Shown here piece after piece: positions 63,108-64,000 of a stretch of DNA of 64,000 bases. The DNA comes from Corallium rubrum (Eukaryota; Cnidaria; Anthozoa; Scleralcyonacea; Coralliidae). The stretch covers positions 569,501-633,500 of the forward strand of contig OZ036003.1 in the NCBI GenBank assembly GCA_964035015.1. Reading direction: 5' to 3'. The position numbers and the translations under genes are program-made. The first letter of the stretch is position 1. Each line of letters opens with the position of its first letter. A model generated the notes under the pieces. That model saw nothing but the letters and a program-made list of their open reading frames with translations, ran no database searches and was not told the origin of the DNA.

Positions 63108-63857
63108 AGCATAGCCCCCAAAAGACCTTTACTCCACTCCGATTTGGACCCGACCTCATTCAACCATCTAATTCCGCAAAAAGTATTGGTGTTATTTTTG
63201 ATAACACTATGTCGATGTATGCCCATGTGAACTCTGTTTGTAAAACTGCCTTCTACCATCTTCGTAATATCGCTCGCATAAGGAAATTCCTATCTGTAAA
63301 GACCACCAAAACCTTAATCCATGCATTCGTCACATCCAAAATCGATCACAGCAATTCTCTCCTATACGGCCTTCCAAAAAATCTTATAAGAAAACTCCAA
63401 TCTGTACAAAATGCTGCTGCCCATCTTATCACTTTTTCCTGCAAACGTGATCACATCACTCCTATCCTTATGGATCTTCATTGGCTACCGGTTGCAGAAC
63501 GTATCAAGTTTAAAATCCTCATTCTTACATTCAAGTGTCTTAATGGCCAAGCTCCTGTCTACATCTCCGACCTGATTACACGCTACATTCCACGAAAAAC
63601 TCTCCGCTCTTCATCCGAAATTCTTCTCAACCGTGTCAATTTTAATCTACTCTCTTATGGCCATCGATCCTTCTCCGTTGCCGCTCCTGAACTCTGGAAC
63701 ACTTTACCTAGAAGCATCAGATCTTCCCCAAGTCTTTCTATTTTTAAATCCAAAATCAAAACACATCTATTTAAGTCTGTCTTTAATTAGTTTTGAGCTT
63801 TTGTAAAGCGCCTAGAGCAGACCTGGATAGGCGCTATATAAATAAATAAATATAATA
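63108..63857 (+). mobile_element. nested LINE 3' end (L2/CR1-like)
   Basis: From about 63108 to 63790 the frame encodes the thumb and C-terminus of a different LINE: KSIGVIFDNTMSM, AFYHLRNIARIRKFLS, ITPILMDLHWLPV, FKILILTFKCLNGQAP, then the RSFSVAAPELWNTLP end. A short 3' untranslated part follows, with gtaaagcgcc ... ggcgctatataaataaa, a 3' end typical of L2-like elements, to about 63857. It is 5'-truncated and by chance in frame with the host LINE, so one 481-residue frame spans both. Confidence 0.88.
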
Positions 63858-64000
63858 TTATTAACAAGATCCTGGGGTACGCTAGAAGAACCACAAAAAA
63901 TATTAACGCCATCAGCACCAGACGTACCATCTATCTGGCAATTGTCCGTTGCCACCTTGGATACGCGTCTCAGGTTTGGAGCCCACAAACAATTGAGCTG
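63858..64000 (+). pseudogene. LINE reverse transcriptase, part 2 (continues beyond window)
   Basis: Encodes NKILGYARRTTKNIN and LAIVRCHLGYASQVWSPQTIEL, the thumb blocks that follow the part ending at 63107 in elements of this group. It runs off the right edge of the window. Confidence 0.85.

Noticed and set aside
62345..63790. Single 481-residue reverse transcriptase
   Set aside because: It is two LINEs joined by a nested insertion; the first RT resumes at 63858.

Overview
The window reads as animal nuclear DNA, most likely from a cnidarian (an anthozoan is my best guess). It shows GT-AG introns, AATAAA signals, long microsatellites and a dense nest of eukaryotic transposons. Nothing looks prokaryotic. 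The organism call is an inference from the mix of families: a Polinton-like provirus, a Helentron, BEL/Pao, Ty3/gypsy, Penelope-like, CR1/L2-like LINEs and TTAA-flanked MITEs. Ordinary host genes are only glimpsed as isolated exons.

Bases 1 to about 10,200 hold most of a Polinton/Maverick-like (adintovirus-like) integrated dsDNA virus, cut off by the left edge of the window. It carries a deoxynucleoside kinase, a chromodomain DDE integrase, a probable double jelly-roll capsid protein, an A32/FtsK-like packaging ATPase, a candidate penton, a lectin-like candidate fibre and several small membrane proteins. No DNA polymerase B or maturation protease is visible. Many of its start codons sit directly on a TATA-like string (tatATG or tataATG), and two divergent gene pairs share spacers of 19 and 45 bp. 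Several genes carry frameshifts or a stop, so this copy looks dead or imperfectly sequenced.

From 10.2 to 20 kb there is a broken two-exon gene, a truncated LINE, a decayed unknown gene and two fold-back MITEs. From 20.1 to 29.8 kb, on the minus strand, lies a decayed Helentron: a 2A-like peptide plus cysteine-peptidase module, a HUH Rep domain, a PIF1-type helicase and an APE endonuclease, with insertions inside it. A second 2A-plus-peptidase module lies on the plus strand near 50 kb.

From 34.2 to 45.8 kb two BEL/Pao copies lie in tandem with a 7,112-bp period and share an LTR. Each copy has its own disabling lesions. From 46 to 48.3 kb there are probable host exons, including a C2H2 zinc-finger exon. 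From 51.3 to 52.6 kb lie a palindromic tandem array and inverted tRNA-like SINEs.

From 53.7 to 55.9 kb is the most striking stretch. It has a near-perfect 213-bp palindrome in which each strand carries a sequence matching the hammerhead ribozyme consensus. Next to it are two head-to-head Penelope-like fragments, each ending in a second, different hammerhead-like motif. From 56.6 to 62.3 kb a Ty3/gypsy pol fragment is split by a 2,958-bp TIR transposon with an 8-bp target duplication. From 62.3 to 64 kb a LINE reverse transcriptase is interrupted in frame by the 3' end of another LINE, giving an artificial 481-residue reading frame.
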